Counted from the first letter of the stretch, positions 23,665 to 35,819 are shown. The stretch is 64,000 bases of DNA from Perkinsus chesapeaki (GCA_013115145.1 JAAPAO010000019.1:1-64000), one strand, 5' to 3'. Numbers and translations: made by a program. Notes: generated by a model not told the origin, from the letters alone.

Positions 23665-24905
23665 CTAGTGACAAACAATGATACACTTTACTGAGTCTGT
23701 ACACTCTCCCGTTCAAACACGACGCACAATGGGAAAAATTTTTGGGAAAAGTCCGTTTTTTCCCGTAATTTATGAAAATTCTGGAAGAGTGTTGGGCTGT
23801 CCAGTGGCAAACAGTGTTCATATCATCCAGTCAATGGACCTCTCGAAATCTTCAGGAAAGAATCTCATCGCGATGTCCACACTACACCTTTTCAATATCT
23901 ACCTCGTCCTTGGGAAGATCAATTCGGTGGCGGCGAGCGAAGTTGAAGGTCCGAATCCGAAATAGAAAGATCATGTTCACGCTTGGGGCATTCAATTTCG
24001 TCTTTGAACTTTCAATTTCGTTCGGACCCAGGAGGTGCCTTCAATTTCGCTCACTTGGGAAAGTCAATTTCGTTTCTCGGAAATTCATTTCCATCCTAGT
24101 CTACGTGGTTATAAAGTGCAACTATGAACGACTCAACGTCGACTGTGTGGAAAACTGTATGTAAGGGAGGCAATTTCATATTGTGAAAGAGATGTTATAC
24201 TTTCCTATACCGTCCCCCTCTCGCGACTGTACAAACAAGGGTCATTTCATAATTAAAGTAGGCTGAGCATGAAAGCTACCAGAATAGATAATTCAGTGCG
24301 AGTTTACAGTACGTAAAAAATTAATGAGTGAAAAGGCAGGAGGTGATAGTAGAAGCGATTTTTCCACTGAATGAGACTTTCAACTAGCTCCCACTGCGGC
24401 AAGGTATTTACCAAGTTGACAGGGAAAAGATGCACGAGCTTTCCGTAGTAAATGTATGTAACACAACAGATGAGTTAGGTGTAAGTATGGATAAGTGTAG
24501 ATAGGTTCTTGAGAGGAATACTCATTATAGTGGGAATCTAATGTGAGGAATGATTCTCAGAAGAGTAGCCGACACTCAAGGACGTCACTTAATATGTTAC
24601 TCCGAGAAGAGCTCATTAATGAGAATGGTACCAAAATGGAGATCATGCTATAGCAACGATCGAAAAACATTACTCCGTGCACCGTAATAATAACCACGGA
24701 TGTGAATCTCATATATTAGTAATGGCGTTGTGAAAGCCGACAACCGATAAGACAACGATGAGCCTTGAAGATAAGATAAATAGAAGAAGAGTTAATACAA
24801 TAAGTCCTTTTCCCTTAGTAAAATGAACCAATTTCCCTCTCTAAGGAATAGGAAATATATATAAGGGTTGATCAAGAGTCGCTGCATAATACAGAGCAGG
24901 ATGGA
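23665..24905. other. intergenic, small TCAATTTCG repeat cluster
   Basis: No supported gene. Between about 23978 and 24070 the word TTCAATTTCG or TCAATTTCG recurs four times with irregular spacing, giving a short low-order repeat. The rest is AT-rich and featureless to my reading. Confidence 0.45.
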
Positions 24906-24907
24906 AG

Positions 24908-25771
24908 TCAATTATTTTTGCTATAGACTAGCTCGCGATGTAGAGCATGTACTGCAGATACGGAACCAGAAATCACATAGACATCGTTTTCGTCGAGCTG
25001 ATAGGACATAACGGAACAGGAGGAGGATGATGAGGAGGGTGAATAAAAAGATTGCATATCCTTCTTAGACACGTGTGGAGTGACCCAACACAGGGTACAT
25101 GGGTAGGCATTGAGAAGTTGATCGATGTCATCATCGTCGTCATTGTCATCATTTATTGATGATGAAGATGCTGTTGCCTTTACGACATTAGGGACAGGAT
25201 GGTACAAATACCGAGAACTGTGAACCATACCGTCACGATCAACTTGTACAGCAATAACGACACTGGCCACCACATGGGCTAAAAATGATGGGTCCATTTC
25301 AGAATGCTCGATTGCTGGCTTAAGTGACAACACCCACTCGTTGTCATAATAAGTCACCACGCTGCAATCAAGGAAACCAGAGCTCGCAGAGACGGCCAGA
25401 TTCAACGCGTTTTCGCTGCCAACCACAATCATTATCTCGGAAGTTTGTTCGTTTTTTCTGAAAATGTAATCGGAGACGACGGTGTTGACCAGACTGTACA
25501 AGTTGCTCAGATTGGCAGTTGCACCAATAATGATACGTTTGTCCGTTCCTGGAAAATAATGGCTATATGGCGAGAAACGCACAACCGCACAGTTCTCCTT
25601 CTCGAGGCGCATAATAGTCGAGCCACGCATGCCCATTATCATACCAACAACGGTATCAGGCACGAGGAGTTTGAACCAAAATGGACCATCCACGAAGCGC
25701 TGCTGGCGGGACGAAGCCTGGCGTACCGGGCCCGAGGGTCGAATACCACGTTTAGTAAAGTGTGGGTTCAT
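24908..25771 (-). CDS. intronless KH-domain RNA-binding protein
   Basis: A single exon gives 287 aa. Residues from about 31 to 100 form a type I KH domain: FWFKLLVPDTVVGMIMGMRG carries the GxxG loop (GMRG), followed by STIMRLEKENCAVVRFSP, the FPGT turn and RIIIGATANLSNLYSLV. This resembles the Nova/PCBP arrangement in which a ffPgt-x-eR motif precedes the third strand. The middle and C-terminal parts may be degenerate KH-like units (SEIMIVVGSENALNLAVSA, NDVYVISGSVSAVHALH) separated by an Asp-rich run (NDDNDDDDD) and a Ser run. It probably binds single-stranded RNA. Lack of introns is unusual in this window and may indicate retroposition. Confidence 0.75.
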   Translation of the reverse strand: MNPHFTKRGIRPSGPVRQASSRQQRFVDGPFWFKLLVPDTVVGMIMGMRGSTIMRLEKENCAVVRFSPYSHYFPGTDKRIIIGATANLSNLYSLVNTVVSDYIFRKNEQTSEIMIVVGSENALNLAVSASSGFLDCSVVTYYDNEWVLSLKPAIEHSEMDPSFLAHVVASVVIAVQVDRDGMVHSSRYLYHPVPNVVKATASSSSINDDNDDDDDIDQLLNAYPCTLCWVTPHVSKKDMQSFYSPSSSSSSCSVMSYQLDENDVYVISGSVSAVHALHRELVYSKNN

Positions 25772-25841
25772 GGATCCAAGGGTTTAGAAAAACACTAACA
25801 TAAGCAACATACCATAAAACTATTCTGAATAGAAACAGGAA

Positions 25842-26041
25842 TAGAGTATAAAGGGTAAAGTAAAGCGGTTATAGAGTATAAAGGGTAAAGTAAAGCGGTT
25901 ATAGACTATAAAGGGTAAAGTAGAGCGGTTATAGAGTATAAATGGTAAAGTAAAGCGGTTATAGAGTATAAATGGTAAAGTAAAGGGGTTATAGAGTATA
26001 AATGGTAAAGTAAAGGGGTTATAGAGTATAAAGGGTAAAGG
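25842..26041. repeat. 30-bp minisatellite, about 6.7 copies
   Basis: The unit GTTATAGAGTATAAAGGGTA AAGTAAAGCG repeats head to tail with single-base variants (A/G, G/C). Because 30 is a multiple of three, it creates spurious open frames on the minus strand (a ten-residue repeat). It lies between the KH gene and the 3' end of the coiled-coil gene. There are no spacers, so it is not a CRISPR. Confidence 0.9.
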
Positions 26042-26198
26042 GGACATACTAAACGGACAAACATCAAGATTGCGGCAAATAAATCCACGGGAGTAGCACG
26101 AAAACAAAAGCAGGAAATTGGGAAGGAAACTCTAGGATACACAGTAGTAATGGTGAATATACGTACAATGTTATAATAACAATACAAATGAATGCGCA

Positions 26199-29100
26199 TC
26201 AGAGTCGTCGCCGATGGCCGCCTTGTCTTATCAAATGTTGCACTAGTGCTTCCGATCTCGATGATGTCACGTCACTCACTTGGGCAATTGGAAAACCATC
26301 GGGAGTGGCGGACGAGCTGCTGGTTGCAAAGGAGAATCCTTGCTGAGAGCCAGGGCCGGATGAGCTCGACCCTGTATAACCGTCATTCCTAGATAACTAC
26401 GACTTCCTCAACCCACCTTGCGATCGAATCGTTAAAGTCGTAGCGTCATCACCGCGTATACCCGCTTGTGATGCTCTTAGTTCATCTAATTGACGCTGGG
26501 TCATGGCCAACTGGCTGCTAATCTGAACACAGGTACGATGCGCACACAAAGTAGACAGCTGACTGGACCGATTGCATTAAGTATTGGTTGAGCTGTAATT
26601 CACACTCACCTCGGCGTATTCTATCTTCATTGCCTGGGCATTCGACACCGCTTTATCTCCTCGGGCTTGAGCAAGACAAAGCTCTGAGGCTCGGTCAGCC
26701 GCCTCGATCCTGGAGAGCTCCACGTGCTTCTGTAAATCCTGGCATTTCTGAGTCAACTCTGAAAGACACAACCACATCGCCGCGAAAAAATCAACGTTTC
26801 TGTCCGGAAAAGTTTTCTTCCGCAGCTTACCCCTATTTGCAGCCACCCACGTCCTGATCTGATCGCTCAATTGGTCAATAACGTCCTGTCGACTCGCTGC
26901 TAAGGAGTCCTCGTTTTCTCGACCCTGGGCGGCCAGCTCGTACTGCTCCGATAGCTGTTTCGATAGTTCATCCACCTAAGTAGAAAGCCGTTGAGCATAA
27001 CAGAACTACTGTCCTCCTTACCTTTGCAGCAAGCGCTGCCATTCTTTTCCGTTGCTGCAGTACTTGTCCATTTGCCGAGCTTAACTGTTCTTGCGTTGTG
27101 AACAATTGATTGGCAAAACTATCGGCTCTCTCCTGTGAGGCCCTCAAGGCCTCCTGAAGCTCTTCCCCTCGTCCTTCATTCTCCACACCACACTCCACAC
27201 CACTGCTCCCCTTCGAGCTTGCCTGTGAACTCGCCGCCATCGCCGAAGTCTCCGCCTCTCGCCTGGCCCATGATGCACGCAGCTCCGCACCGGCTCGCGC
27301 ATGTTGTTCTTGCAGGTCGGATAGCTGCCGCTGTGACCGCTTCAACGCAATCTCTGTGTCCCGTAATTTGTCCCTCAACCGCCCAACCTAAAACAGCGTT
27401 TCCAGAGGCCAAACTGCCGCCCCTCAGGTCACCTGTTGCCAGGCCGCCACAGTCTGACTCCCCCCGCGAGACGCGACCGAGGAGTCGGTTTGGGTGGATA
27501 CGTTTTCGCTCGCCCGAAACTCGTTCGTATCGACTGCAATAAATTGGCGTCACCGCCCGTGACATCTCAAGGGGCTTTCGCTCGCCAAAGATGGCAATTC
27601 TTCCAGGATCTTTTTAAAGCCAGCTCACCTGCAACCGATACTCTTTCGACTTCGGTCGATCCCTTGCCGATGCCCGCTCCTTTCAGCTCCTTCAGTTCTG
27701 AGCTCACATTATAGTACTCCGACACCTTCGGCCGCATTAACTGAGAAAATCCGTTTCAAAAACGGCAGCACATCGCCACAGGTATGCAAAAGTTCGGTGG
27801 CTTATATGGGCTCGCCATTGGCTACAAACCAACCGATCCCTTCACCATTAGCCAACCCGCCAAGTGATACGAAAAGCACATTCCCAATCCCAGGACCGAT
27901 ATGAAACCTCCTACAATACGACGATTGGGGATCTCAATACTTGACAAAGCCGCATGGATGTTTATACCAATTACTACTGCACAACGGAAAGTGAAAGCCA
28001 ACCGCATAAAAGGTAATGGTCGATAACCCATGTTCTATATAAACTCCCCGGACATTAGCAAATCATCCAGCATTATCAAAATATGTCCTTGGTACAAAGA
28101 TGCAATGTAAAGCTTAACCATTGATAAAGTCCTAGAGCAACAATAAAGCCCGGCATAATTCCTCTCCCTCCTCACATGGTACATTCAAAAACGCTGAAGC
28201 TGGTGCCTTCGCCACGCCTCACTGCCGCCTTACTTCTATCTCCCTCTGCAGCTCCCTCACTTTCCTCTTTAAAACCGCAGCAGATTCAATAGAAGGGAAG
28301 TACGAGGGAGATGACTCCTCGGAAGATGTCTCCTCGACGCCTGGATACACGGCCATCAATTCTGACGTCCACTCTCTGGCTTCCGAGCTGCCATGCTCGG
28401 CGAGCCTCAGCTGGACTCCCGCATTTCGACACTATCCCCGAAACTCATTCCAACAGACGCGTAATTTCCATCAAAAATTCAAGATGGTGAAATTAGTGAG
28501 CCTCAGTTTAGCTTCCTACACAAAGCGAAGGAGCGTATCATACTGGGAAGGGTTATCTCCTTTTCCACTCCTCAATGGAAAGATACGACCAGAAGGTAGA
28601 CTACGGTCACATAAGTGGGATTATTAAGATTCATGGGAGTAATGCTGCGCAACAGGCTCATCCATATCCCTATACTACCCTCCTCCATACTCGAGTCAGT
28701 CTGGCATTCAGCCTCCACTAGATTGCTCGAAGGCAGCAGCCTCGGGGTTATAACAGCAGCTGATGGCTGAGAGTTCCTTGAGACCTCCGCCAACCTGGCC
28801 TCCAGATTCGCCACCTTCACTTGCAGGGATGTTATCTCCCTGAAAAAAGATATACTATAATAAGAATCATGTAAGCAAGAGAGAATACGAACGGAGAGTA
28901 CGGAGGGACTATTGCGGCAGGCCGCAATCGCCGCGGACTCGCCACAAATTCATGTCACCGGCAGGGAAGGTGACACCAGGGCCTCATTGGATCAGCTTCG
29001 CCAATGTTCCAGGAAAAAGTCGCGGCGTAGAACATAACGATAGAGCTTTCCATAAAAGGGCCTCAGCTAGAATGCACTTGATGTCCTTTTTTGCTCAAAC

Positions 29101-30830
29101 TTTCGATTGTCCTTGCGGCCTCACGGAGCACCATACGCCTAGCTCCGCTACATCCCGCAGACAGAAATAAGCTACCCCGAGAACCGTACGTCAGTATATA
29201 CATCCCCCGTCAAGATATAATCAAATTGATTCCCCAGGAGACTACATACGCTTTGTAATGATTACTAGGAAGGCAGATTGGATCGATATATTAAAATAGT
29301 ACTTTATAATATATGCCGTAAAGTATTGCCAATGGAAATGCTATGACCTTCCATGTCCAGTTTCTAGTACAAGCATCGACATCCAAAACCACCACTAGAG
29401 CATTCGTAAGGCCCAGGATGGTATGATAAAGTGCTATAAGTATCACTAGGAATACTAGGGATAATTATAACACTGTATCACAGCGACGCGTACGGATGTC
29501 GTACTACCTCCCTCTGCCCGGCCCTCTAATCACAAGGAGGTTGAGTTGCAGCCAGTGGATGTTAGCCTTGACCCACCCGACACGGCAATAGTAATATCAC
29601 TAATTATTAACAGTAGTAGGTACTTATTACTAAGTATCGATTACGTCTAGCGTATGCGACATTAGTGGTATGGCTAATATGTATCATTATTATGATTCCC
29701 CTCTGGGCAAAGGACCTTCGCCCATCTAAATGTGCTGCAATACACTCCATCCCCTCCCCCGTATTACTCTTGTTTCTCCTGAAGCTGCAGCACCCACATG
29801 CTAGATGATGATGACCAGAACTTATGCTTCTTCAATCGCCGTACTAATGAGTCTCTCTCCTCGGTCACTCCTGCCAATTGAACTTCCAATGCATGGACTT
29901 GAAAGTCCTGGGCCGTAGCAGTGATCGTTGGGGCTGCTCCAGAGGTGGAGCCGGAATAGTAGCTCATACGGGAAGCAGAATGGTATTGTCAATCGATAGG
30001 ATGAAAACAACCTGCACAGATGCTCACACTTTGCCGAAATTGTCATCCTTGCATTGCAGCGCTCGGTTTAGGAACTTTCATAGCTCCACTGAGTGCTAAT
30101 AGTTGTGGTTAGAATATCACCGAAGAATCCATCCGATGTTCTCGAGAGGGACACTGAGCCTGCAAAGCCCTTCAGCTTCCCACTTTTTTAAAGTGCCATA
30201 ATGTCTATCTTCCTCTTCATTACCTCCTACAGAGTACTTTGTTTAATCCTCGGGCGCCGGCACACAAGCTCTGGAGGAGTATATCAATTATTAATCTGCT
30301 TAGGCTTAGACCATTGCGATATATTACCATTGTGCTTGCTAGTCTCCCCTACTTACACAAACCAAAGGGTAGGTATGAAACCGGTTACCAGTGATCCCAT
30401 ACAGCGTTCATACGGTCGACCAATGACCCTTTCCCCTTGTAACCCGCCACACGATTCCTCTCCATCTTCCCCTATTGCGAACCAAACACTAACACTTGAG
30501 AAACATCAGTAACTGCCCATCACTCAGCTTCAGCGGGGGCGGTGGTGCCAAGATGTCGAGCCTCCTCTGCCTCCTTACCAGGCCCCATATGCCAGAAAGT
30601 GTACCTATCAAAAACTGTCGATCGACAACAGTGGAGATATGTTACGTTTCAGAGCCACCAAAGCCACCCTTTGCTCGGTAGTTGGACCACACACCACCAG
30701 TGTTGGAATAATAGTCCATTGGGTAGCGTAAAGGCTCATCTTCATTGGAGGAAGAAGAAGAAGAAGAACAGCAAGTAGATGAGCTGTTATTACAACAACC
30801 AGAAGAAGAAGGACGACCGTATCTAAAGTA
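26199..30830 (-). CDS. long coiled-coil protein, multi-exon
   Basis: Many minus-strand exons encode heptad-rich helices. Near the 5' side is a Ser/Cys-rich exon about 30820-30660 (RYPMDYYSNTGGVWSNYRAK). Then come 29967-29800 (VHALEVQLAGVTEERDSLVR), 28820-28660 (KVANLEARLAEVSRN), about 28370-28240 (LKRKVRELQREIEVRR), 27378-27020 (RDKLRDTEIALKRSQRQLSD), 26975-26830 (DELSKQLSEQYELAAQG), 26760-26610 (LTQKCQDLQKHVELSRIEAA), 26510-26406 (SSQLAMTQRQLDELRASQAG), and a Ser-rich terminal exon ending at the stop at 26199-26201. Together they suggest one scaffold-like or cytoskeletal coiled-coil protein, but two genes cannot be excluded because 27560-28200 and 28900-29700 contain no convincing exon. No enzymatic domain is seen. 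Confidence 0.55.
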
Positions 30831-31098
30831 GCATTATAACGTGCCCCTTGCTATCATTCCTCTCTTCTTGTTTACGTAAAAATAAACCCAACCTAATCTC
30901 TAAGGTAGTTCTCTCTTTCCCAGGATCACCATCTACCTCCAACCAGCAAAAAGGGTACTAATGCCTTCAGAACCTCAATTTTTTAACCTCTCTGCACCTT
31001 TCAAATATTGCCCCAATATTTGACATAAAGTATTATTACATACCCCAGACTAGCTCATATTTCAATTCCTAAAGATATTTTCTAGCTCAACTTGGTCA

Positions 31099-33551
31099 CT
31101 ACCTTTCCTTTCCAAATGCCACACATGCCTCGTAACTCGACAGTAATGGAGCATCCTTCGAGTAACTAAGAACAACAATACCATAACACCCACTATAGCA
31201 GCAGCATCAGCAGCAGCATCTTACTCTGCTGCGCCCCAATCGATGGCCAATCGAGGGCAGGCTACTTCAACCCAGCAACCAACAGAGTCACCAAGATCTC
31301 TCAACTTCTCGGTCGTAATCTAAAAGGGAAGGATATGACCCTCGGTGCGAAAGTGGTCAGCCAAAACGGTCGCCTAATCTTCAAAGTGATTCGATAAAAC
31401 AAGGGACAGTCTTTCAAGGAGGCCTATAGCCTCGTGTGTCACTCCGAGCCGAAAGCATAGTTCTTACTGCAGAGTGCATACAATCGAAATTTCGCTAGAG
31501 AATATGTTCCTAGACCAAAAGGGAGCATCTGAAGTTCCTCTTTGAGCCCCTGCCGCCTTTTAACGACTAAATTATATCTACTTCTTGACCTCATCGCAGT
31601 CCTTTCCAAAACCGTCCTCCATTTCTTTCCCCATCAGAGCCCCCTTTATTATCACCTCACTGAGTAACACAGTTACTGTCTCCCTGCCTGATTTGTGTAT
31701 TATATCTCGAACTGTCTCCAATATACCCACTGAACCTTGCCTTCCTAGGGTGCCCAGAATTAACCCTGAGCATAGCAACACACCTATAAACTCTACCACA
31801 AGAAAAATATAAATATAAGTCTGATTCCCACACTCGAGCTCACAAATACCATGGCTATTTTTTCGCGTATCTTTGACGCCCGTAAGATGCAGTAATCAAG
31901 CCTGCCCGCCCCTCCTACCAACAGTTTTCTTAGATGCACGTGCCCGAGCTATCTCATCCTCTCTAGTGCGGTGCATGGTATCCTGATCTAGACCTTCACG
32001 GAAGAGCCTTCTCGTATAAGGGCAGTATCTTAACCTGCAACCAAAGCAATACAAGTAGCACGCGATAATACCGTGTTCTTCTACCTAGTAATCGACGGCG
32101 GGAAAATTCATAAAATTTCCCGAAATTTTACCCGAAAATTCTAAGAATTTCCCAACACACTATGAAGAGAACGGCACTTACACATTAGTGATCGTTGGAC
32201 TCGCCATCATAGCACCTTCAAGATGGAATCGACCATCAGCAATGTAATAGATAGTCTTGGCCCGATCGTCCACTGCAGGAGCTGTACAACCGAGCGTCTA
32301 TGGTGGATGAGATGAAAGCAACGGACCATGGATACCATAGTACCTCTCCCTTGCTCAATGGTTTCACTTGAGGAATGAACAAGTCATCTGCACTCCACCC
32401 ATATCTGAGGTTAAAGCGTGCATTTTACAGACTTAGGTCGCTTTCACACTTGTAATAGTTCACTTTCCCACAGCTAATAAGCTGGATACGAGGGACGGAA
32501 CGTTAAGATATTCTTTCAAGTGACAATACCTAATTGTTCGATTCCATAATACCCGAATAGCGGTATCTACAGCTTTGTACGATTCTCAAAGATATTTCCG
32601 AGGTTAACTCGTTCTCTCCTATTACTTTCTCTGCATTATACTTTTGCCTTCATCTAGCAACTGTGAGAATTGCACTGTCGCCATCAGCGCAACGGGCCTC
32701 TGCTCGGGAGGGACGGCAGCAGCAAGTGATGCGGTCATATGATTAACATCGTAAGATATGCGAACAAGGACGTATCTTAGGTTGAAGCGTGCAAGATGCG
32801 AAAATGGTCGGCAACTTACATTGTATAAAGAACCGTTTGGTCCACCGGCGTCAAGCACGAATGACCTTATAACAGAAATAAGACTAGCGTAACCAAGACA
32901 AGTACCATAATGGACCATCGCATCGGCTCCGATCGCTCGGCAAGTAAGATCGTCTATACAGCAAGCACCGAACACCGCATCAGCCACTATTGTAACTGTC
33001 TGCAAATATGGCGTACAGAACCTGTATAATATACTGTACTAGACAAGAGGATCCGTTAGTACTTCTTGAATATATCCGAAAGGACTGTGGCGAATTGAAG
33101 GAGACCGTCGGGAAGCTGCAAGGCTACATGGGTGCATTTCTGAGAGTAACAATAAACGGAGAGCGCACGGCATAGTCGCGCGGTCTTGTCATAAACTTCC
33201 TACACCTCATTTCTATTGAACTCATGCCCCGTTCAAAAAACAAAGATGCGCATTGGATCAAGAAGTCTCACGTATAGATATGGATGGGTCAGCAGAGTCG
33301 CGCTCAATATGGGCGAGAGATGTCCATTCGAAACCAGAATCCGGTCAACTGACGTGGTGCCTTATCAACATCAATTGTTCGAATTTCGAAATGGTGGTAT
33401 TTTCCAGCGGCTTTATTACTCTCTTTCGCAGCTTGTATATGGTTTGAGGTATCTCAAAGTCATAACTAGGAGGCAATGCCCTAGCAATAGCCTTACTAAG
33501 TAGCTCAGGATCGTAGCCTAGCTCTGGGTCGATAGAATCACCTAGAGCCAT
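31099..33551 (-). CDS. DPH1: diphthamide biosynthesis protein 1, 11 exons
   Basis: Makes the first step of diphthamide on elongation factor 2, transferring the 3-amino-3-carboxypropyl group of SAM with a radical 4Fe-4S cluster, together with DPH2. Exons: 33551-33420, 33139-33063, 33021-32906, 32865-32820, 32775-32626, 32404-32344, 32297-32182, 32034-31919, 31765-31656, 31319-31225, 31165-31099. The sum is 1086 nt, or 361 aa. All phases agree. Signatures in order: [108 protein letters not shown] and [15 protein letters not shown]. The three cluster-binding Cys regions ([23 protein letters not shown]) are all present, which favours DPH1 over DPH2. It is divergent but apparently intact. Confidence 0.9.
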
Positions 33552-33692
33552 TACCAACAACAACTACTAGGGGCAAAAAGATAGGAACACTATCAAATCA
33601 TTCCGCATTAATTTATTATAACCGCTCTTAGTGTTTCACTAAAAACTCAATACTCTCCTTATATAGTAGAGTACATACAAATGTCTCAAACA

Positions 33693-33763
33693 CCTCGCCA
33701 GCGGATTGAACCCTGGACCATGTAATACTGAAATCACCGCTCTACCATTCAGCCATGATACCA
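33693..33763 (-). tRNA. tRNA-like sequence, probably degenerate
   Basis: On the minus strand a box-A-like TGGCTGAATGGTAGAGC is followed about 30 nt later by a box-B-like GGTTCAATCC, and a 5-bp anticodon-like stem (GTGAT with ATTAC) lies between. The expected 7-bp acceptor stem does not pair, and the T stem has a mismatch. It is therefore more likely a tRNA relic or a tRNA-derived element than a working tRNA. I assign no anticodon. Confidence 0.3.
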
Positions 33764-33871
33764 CTTCAAAAGCAATCGTCAAGTTTTTCGTTCCACCACA
33801 ACTCCTCAAAATACCGATGAGATCGAAGAAGTCTCGCTCGCCTTTTTGCTAAATTTTGTGACACTTGTTGT

Positions 33872-34687
33872 ATGATTGCTGTTATGCGTTTAACCATCAT
33901 CTTCGGCACCGCCGCTACCCTTGCCATTTGTGGGCCTAGGCCGTTGCGAGTGCTCTATGGGGAAGGGGAAAAAGATACTTACTTCATATTACCAGGAAAC
34001 GATCATTATCTTGAAACACACAAGCAAACGGGACGATATAGCTTCCAAAATGCAGGTGGAGGTCGAGTAGATCAATTCACCGTGAGAGCGTACGATTGGG
34101 CGACCACTGACGGCCATGACGATGTCGTGACCAAAGCTACTGTGTTGAAGCTCGATAAGAAAGGGCGAACAGAGCAGTTCAATGCTGATATAGATAAGCA
34201 CGGTCGGTGCCTGACTAACATTACAGCTCAGAAGGAGAGTTCAGACCGTCTTGGGCGGGAAAGGTCCCGCACGCACGCGATTACGGCTCAGAATGATTTA
34301 AATCAAGTCTGCCAGGAAAATAATTTCCTGAGGCTTCCGCAAGGCAAGTTGTCCGACCTTCTTCCCGGGAAATACAAAGGCGAAATGGAGGGTGAAATTG
34401 ATGAGGAAGTTAACATCAAAAAGGGAAAGGTTCCTGATAGTGTCATTGGCACCGAGGACAAAACTAAGACCTTCAGTGACAGCCATATGATAGAAATCGG
34501 TGGTTTAATAATAAGCCAAGTCAGATTTCACGACTCGGGTGGGAAATCCTGGGATGATCTCTATCTCATTCTCCAGCCCGTAAAACGATCTACGAAAGGT
34601 GTTGCAAGAGCGACTATTCCCTACGCTTATGTTGATCATTTCGGCAAGGATAATATGGAACAGTGGACGCTATCCTACGAAGCATGA
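33872..34687 (+). CDS. secreted protein, tandem paralogue 1
   Basis: A single exon gives 271 aa (a second Met lies 4 codons in). A hydrophobic signal peptide (MRLTIIFGTAATLAICG) precedes a soluble charged protein. The blocks TKATVLKLDKKGRTEQFNAD, GRCLTNI, DLNQVCQENNFL and LLPGKYKGEMEGE recur in the same order in the next gene, so the two are paralogues. No known family is recognised. It is likely a lineage-specific exported protein. No transmembrane helix follows the leader. The stop lies 89 nt before the start of the paralogue. Confidence 0.65.
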   Translation: MIAVMRLTIIFGTAATLAICGPRPLRVLYGEGEKDTYFILPGNDHYLETHKQTGRYSFQNAGGGRVDQFTVRAYDWATTDGHDDVVTKATVLKLDKKGRTEQFNADIDKHGRCLTNITAQKESSDRLGRERSRTHAITAQNDLNQVCQENNFLRLPQGKLSDLLPGKYKGEMEGEIDEEVNIKKGKVPDSVIGTEDKTKTFSDSHMIEIGGLIISQVRFHDSGGKSWDDLYLILQPVKRSTKGVARATIPYAYVDHFGKDNMEQWTLSYEA

Positions 34688-34776
34688 TGTTCATGATGAT
34701 GTTGTTGTTGTTTGGATTCGTTATTGTCGTTTTCCAATGGCAAGGGAAATACAGCAGTCCATTTGAGTTGATCGTA

Positions 34777-35652
34777 ATGTTATCCCACGCTTTGAAATCC
34801 ATCTTGGTATCATCAATTGGTGTGACTGCAAAGCTTAGAGAGCTGCAAATGCTATACGCCAAGGGGGCCCTTGGCCGCTATTATCTGATACCTGATGATC
34901 GCACCTGTACCAGCGAAGATACTTACCAGGGTAGAACATTGTGTGATAATGTAAACGTAACAGATAGAGCTACAAGAGACATGTTCTTATCGCATTTCCC
35001 TTGGATATTGACTGATGCTGAAAAGACCTTTGATCCTGTTACCAAGGCAAGAATACTCAAGTTAGACAATGACGGCTACACACAGGAGTTCACGGCTCAT
35101 GTTAATAAAGCCGAAGGGAAGTGTTTCGACCACATACGGTACGTTGGTGAGAATCCAGCCGAGCACGATATTGAGGTGCAGTATATGCAGCAAGACGTTC
35201 GTGAGGTGTGTCAATCATTGGAGATATTACCTTCCTACATAGCTAAGAGAAAACCGGTGGTTTTCAAGCCTGGCATTTATGTTGGTGGAAAAGCTGGTGA
35301 CTTTAAGGTAACACTCAAAGTTCTACCGGAATTGAAGGAACTTGAATACAGTACCACCATGATCAATGATAATATAGCAATACGCGGTATCGACTACTTC
35401 CCAGCCAAGGACAGAGTGCTTGCTAAAGTACATATTACTGACAAGGACGACTATAACTATAAAACACCAATCAATGTTGTTCTGAAGCCGACTGTCGGAG
35501 AAAAGGCATCTAGAATCCTGAAGGGCCTCTTCTCACCTAAGGTTGGCCGTGGTAAACTTGATACGCTTGAAGCCTGGGATAGGAAAATTTCCGCAAATAT
35601 TGATGCGGGAGAGTTCAGTTCAACTCTGAGGGAACCAAGGCCCAGTGAGTAG
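34777..35652 (+). CDS. secreted protein, tandem paralogue 2
   Basis: A single exon from ATG 34777 gives 291 aa. The frame is open upstream into the preceding gene's stop region, but the Met before LSHALKSILVSSIGVTA gives the most natural signal peptide. Blocks shared with paralogue 1: TKARILKLDNDGYTQEFTAH, GKCFDHI, DVREVCQSLEIL, FKPGIYVGGKAG. This copy has more Cys near its N-terminus (DDRTCTSEDTYQGRTLCDN). Function is unknown. Paralogous tandem secreted genes are common in host-interacting protists, but a host role is inference. Confidence 0.65.
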   Translation: MLSHALKSILVSSIGVTAKLRELQMLYAKGALGRYYLIPDDRTCTSEDTYQGRTLCDNVNVTDRATRDMFLSHFPWILTDAEKTFDPVTKARILKLDNDGYTQEFTAHVNKAEGKCFDHIRYVGENPAEHDIEVQYMQQDVREVCQSLEILPSYIAKRKPVVFKPGIYVGGKAGDFKVTLKVLPELKELEYSTTMINDNIAIRGIDYFPAKDRVLAKVHITDKDDYNYKTPINVVLKPTVGEKASRILKGLFSPKVGRGKLDTLEAWDRKISANIDAGEFSSTLREPRPSE

Positions 35653-35819
35653 GTGTAGGAGTGAATGATAATTAAGATGCTAATCGATTTCGGAAGGCCA
35701 AAATGGTATTCTAGATTTTGATTAGCTTTATTATTTATCCAATAAAGATGTGGTGTGTGTTTGATGTTGTTGTTCAATGACTATTCATGTTGAGTATCAA
35801 GTATCAATGTGACGTTATT

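Noticed and set aside
25842-26041. Possible CRISPR array
   Set aside because: The repeats are contiguous with no unique spacers, and the genome is eukaryotic.
25820-26199. Minus-strand open frames of 95-97 codons
   Set aside because: They are translations of the 30-bp minisatellite.
27135-27565. Proline-rich plus-strand frame
   Set aside because: It is antisense to the coiled-coil exons and arises from their codon composition.
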